NCBI GenBank assembly: GCA_030141605.1
Contig: JAQGDQ010000099.1
Coordinates: 327,194 to 391,193, forward strand
Source: Tubiluchus corallicola
Taxonomy: Eukaryota; Priapulida; Priapulimorpha; Priapulimorphida; Tubiluchidae
Length of the DNA stretch: 64,000 nt
Direction of reading: 5' to 3'
The position numbers were made by a program, and so were the translations under genes. Positions 62,679-64,000 of the stretch are shown in pieces (positions within the stretch are counted from its first letter, which is position 1; each line of letters starts with the position of its first letter). The notes under the pieces were generated by a model. It was not told the DNA's origin. It worked only from the letters and a program-made list of their open reading frames with translations, and searched no databases.

Positions 62679-62797
62679 TGATAGTTCACTGGGACTGGTG
62701 CCGTGTGCCAGTTACGACACTGGGACACAGTGCACATTAACAGCTCACCAAGACTGGTACCTTATGCCAGTTACCGTACTGGGACATAGTGTACATT
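62679..62797. repeat. 59-bp tandem duplication
   Basis: Two copies with 59-bp period. GACTGGTRCC, GCCAGTTAC and ACTGGGACAYAGTG recur in the same order, just downstream of the SHC exon 2 donor. Confidence 0.88.
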
Positions 62798-62799
62798 GA

Positions 62800-64000
62800 T
62801 AGGTTTGTTACTGTTTTTGATTCGTGCAATCACTGTTATTTGAACTGATTGTATTTTAACTCATTGATGGTATGTGGTAGGATGTATTTTTATAATTAAA
62901 TGTGGAGTATTTGAATGTGGTTGTGGTTGTAGAGCATGCCGGAATATTACACTGGTCAAGGTCCTGCAGACAAGGGCTTGAAAGTGACCAAATGATTGTT
63001 GTGTGATACTCTCTGTAAGGGGAGTGTCTTGAAATCCTAATCAACGACCATTTATCAATGGTCCAGCAATAATGCAAAAACGAGGTGGAGCATACGAGCT
63101 TGAGAAATGTAGGAGTAACCCTTTCTGGTGTGAGGAAGGCTGCTTTTTTTCACTGAAAAGAGTTGCTCAGACATTTTTTTCATTTTATTGCCGCATCTGG
63201 GTAATTTTACTGACGAGACATTCTCAATTGTTTCTGTATAAGGCTTTGTGTGTTTGATATATTTGATGATGATGATGATTGAGATGTAAAATTCTAAGTA
63301 TTAGCTCACTAATGGCTTTGTTTTACTAATCAGAACTGCTTCATCAAATTGCGTTTAGTTGAAGTTATTCTGCTACATTTGTGCTTCATTTCGTTTTGCT
63401 AAGTTGAATTGAATTAAAGTGAATGTCTTAAATGGTGGAAAGAGGAAACATTAAGCTAATAAAGCTAATCTGAATCTGAAAGTCAGGTAATCACTGTCTA
63501 TAGTCAGTCTATATACAACACTGTTTTTATAAGTTAGTCACTCACTCAGTCAATCAGTAGCTAGTAAAAGTAAACAGTGTAGCTAAAAACCAGGAATGTA
63601 AATTGCTGTTAACCAAGAGAATTCGAAAAAGTAACAAATTTTCAACTTTTACCATATGAACAATAATTATTCATTCAGACTATTACACAAAACATCTTTC
63701 AATAATAAATTATGGTGAAGCCTTTTGGCAAAACGAAGAAGCCGTTGAAGAGGTCAGTGGGGTAACTTCCTGTCAGCCTTTCTGAGCTGCAAAGATGTTG
63801 CACACGTGTTGCCGCTGGCAGGAAGTCGTGTGTAAATCATCGTGTTCACGCGCCAAAAATAGTTACTTGCAGAAACCAACGCTTGTCAGTTTCATGGGGC
63901 AGACTCATGCGCAGGGATGCGGCGCCACGAAAACCCAGCGCCGTGGCGGAGCTAGGAACAAGCTGTAATTGCCCTGTTTATGAAATCACGCACTGCTTAG
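62800..64000 (+). other. SHC: SHC intron 2, partial
   Basis: No further PTB exon was recognised before the window ends. A GC-rich patch from about 63760 carries an inverted pair of ETS-like sites (63765-63777 and 63814-63826). Confidence 0.6.

Overview
The window is animal nuclear DNA. It is AT-rich, with canonical GT-AG introns of 0.15-3 kb and many microsatellites, short inverted-repeat transposons (MITEs), tRNA-derived SINE heads and decayed LINE fragments. Two conserved metazoan signalling genes can be read with confidence, both on the + strand. The lineage cannot be fixed from this sequence. Strong protein conservation with vertebrate PKN and SHC, moderate intron sizes and the repeat mix suggest an invertebrate, perhaps a marine one.

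Region 1 (about 1-25,200) holds most of a protein kinase N gene (PKN/PRK, an AGC kinase and Rho effector). Nineteen exons between 2000 and 23709 join in phase into 905 codons: HR1b, HR1c, a C2-like domain, a proline-rich linker, a complete kinase domain and an AGC tail ending in a hydrophobic motif with Asp. The N-terminus with HR1a lies upstream of the window. The introns hold most of the unusual material: an inverted, partly decayed copy of exon 6 with its acceptor, placed where the pre-mRNA could pair with exon 6; a second small exon-like copy of the start of exon 11; a probable GC-AG intron; a 53-bp minisatellite; a large GATAA/CGATA satellite; and several MITE families.

Region 2 (about 25,200-50,280) has no recognisable cellular gene. 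It contains LINE pieces (ORF1 tail plus endonuclease start at 25740-26470; carboxy end at 28400-28705), a 157-bp pure CT tract, an unidentified decayed coding repeat on the minus strand present twice (35440-36460 and 38810-38990), SINE heads, hAT-like and other MITEs, and microsatellites that may be retroelement tails.

Region 3 (about 50,280-64,000) holds the 5' end of a SHC adaptor gene: a candidate promoter with an NRF-1-type palindrome, first coding exon 50648-51070, an 11.5-kb intron, and second coding exon 62584-62654 encoding the start of the PTB domain. The rest lies beyond the window. The first intron holds a foldback MITE, a hAT-like MITE and a striking CRE plus NRF-1 double palindrome at 54118-54142.

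PKN works downstream of Rho GTPases and PDK1, and SHC links phosphotyrosine receptors to Ras. Nothing in the sequence shows that they are co-regulated; their adjacency is simply recorded. No previously undescribed multi-gene system was found. The most interesting candidate is the intronic exon-6 complement in PKN.
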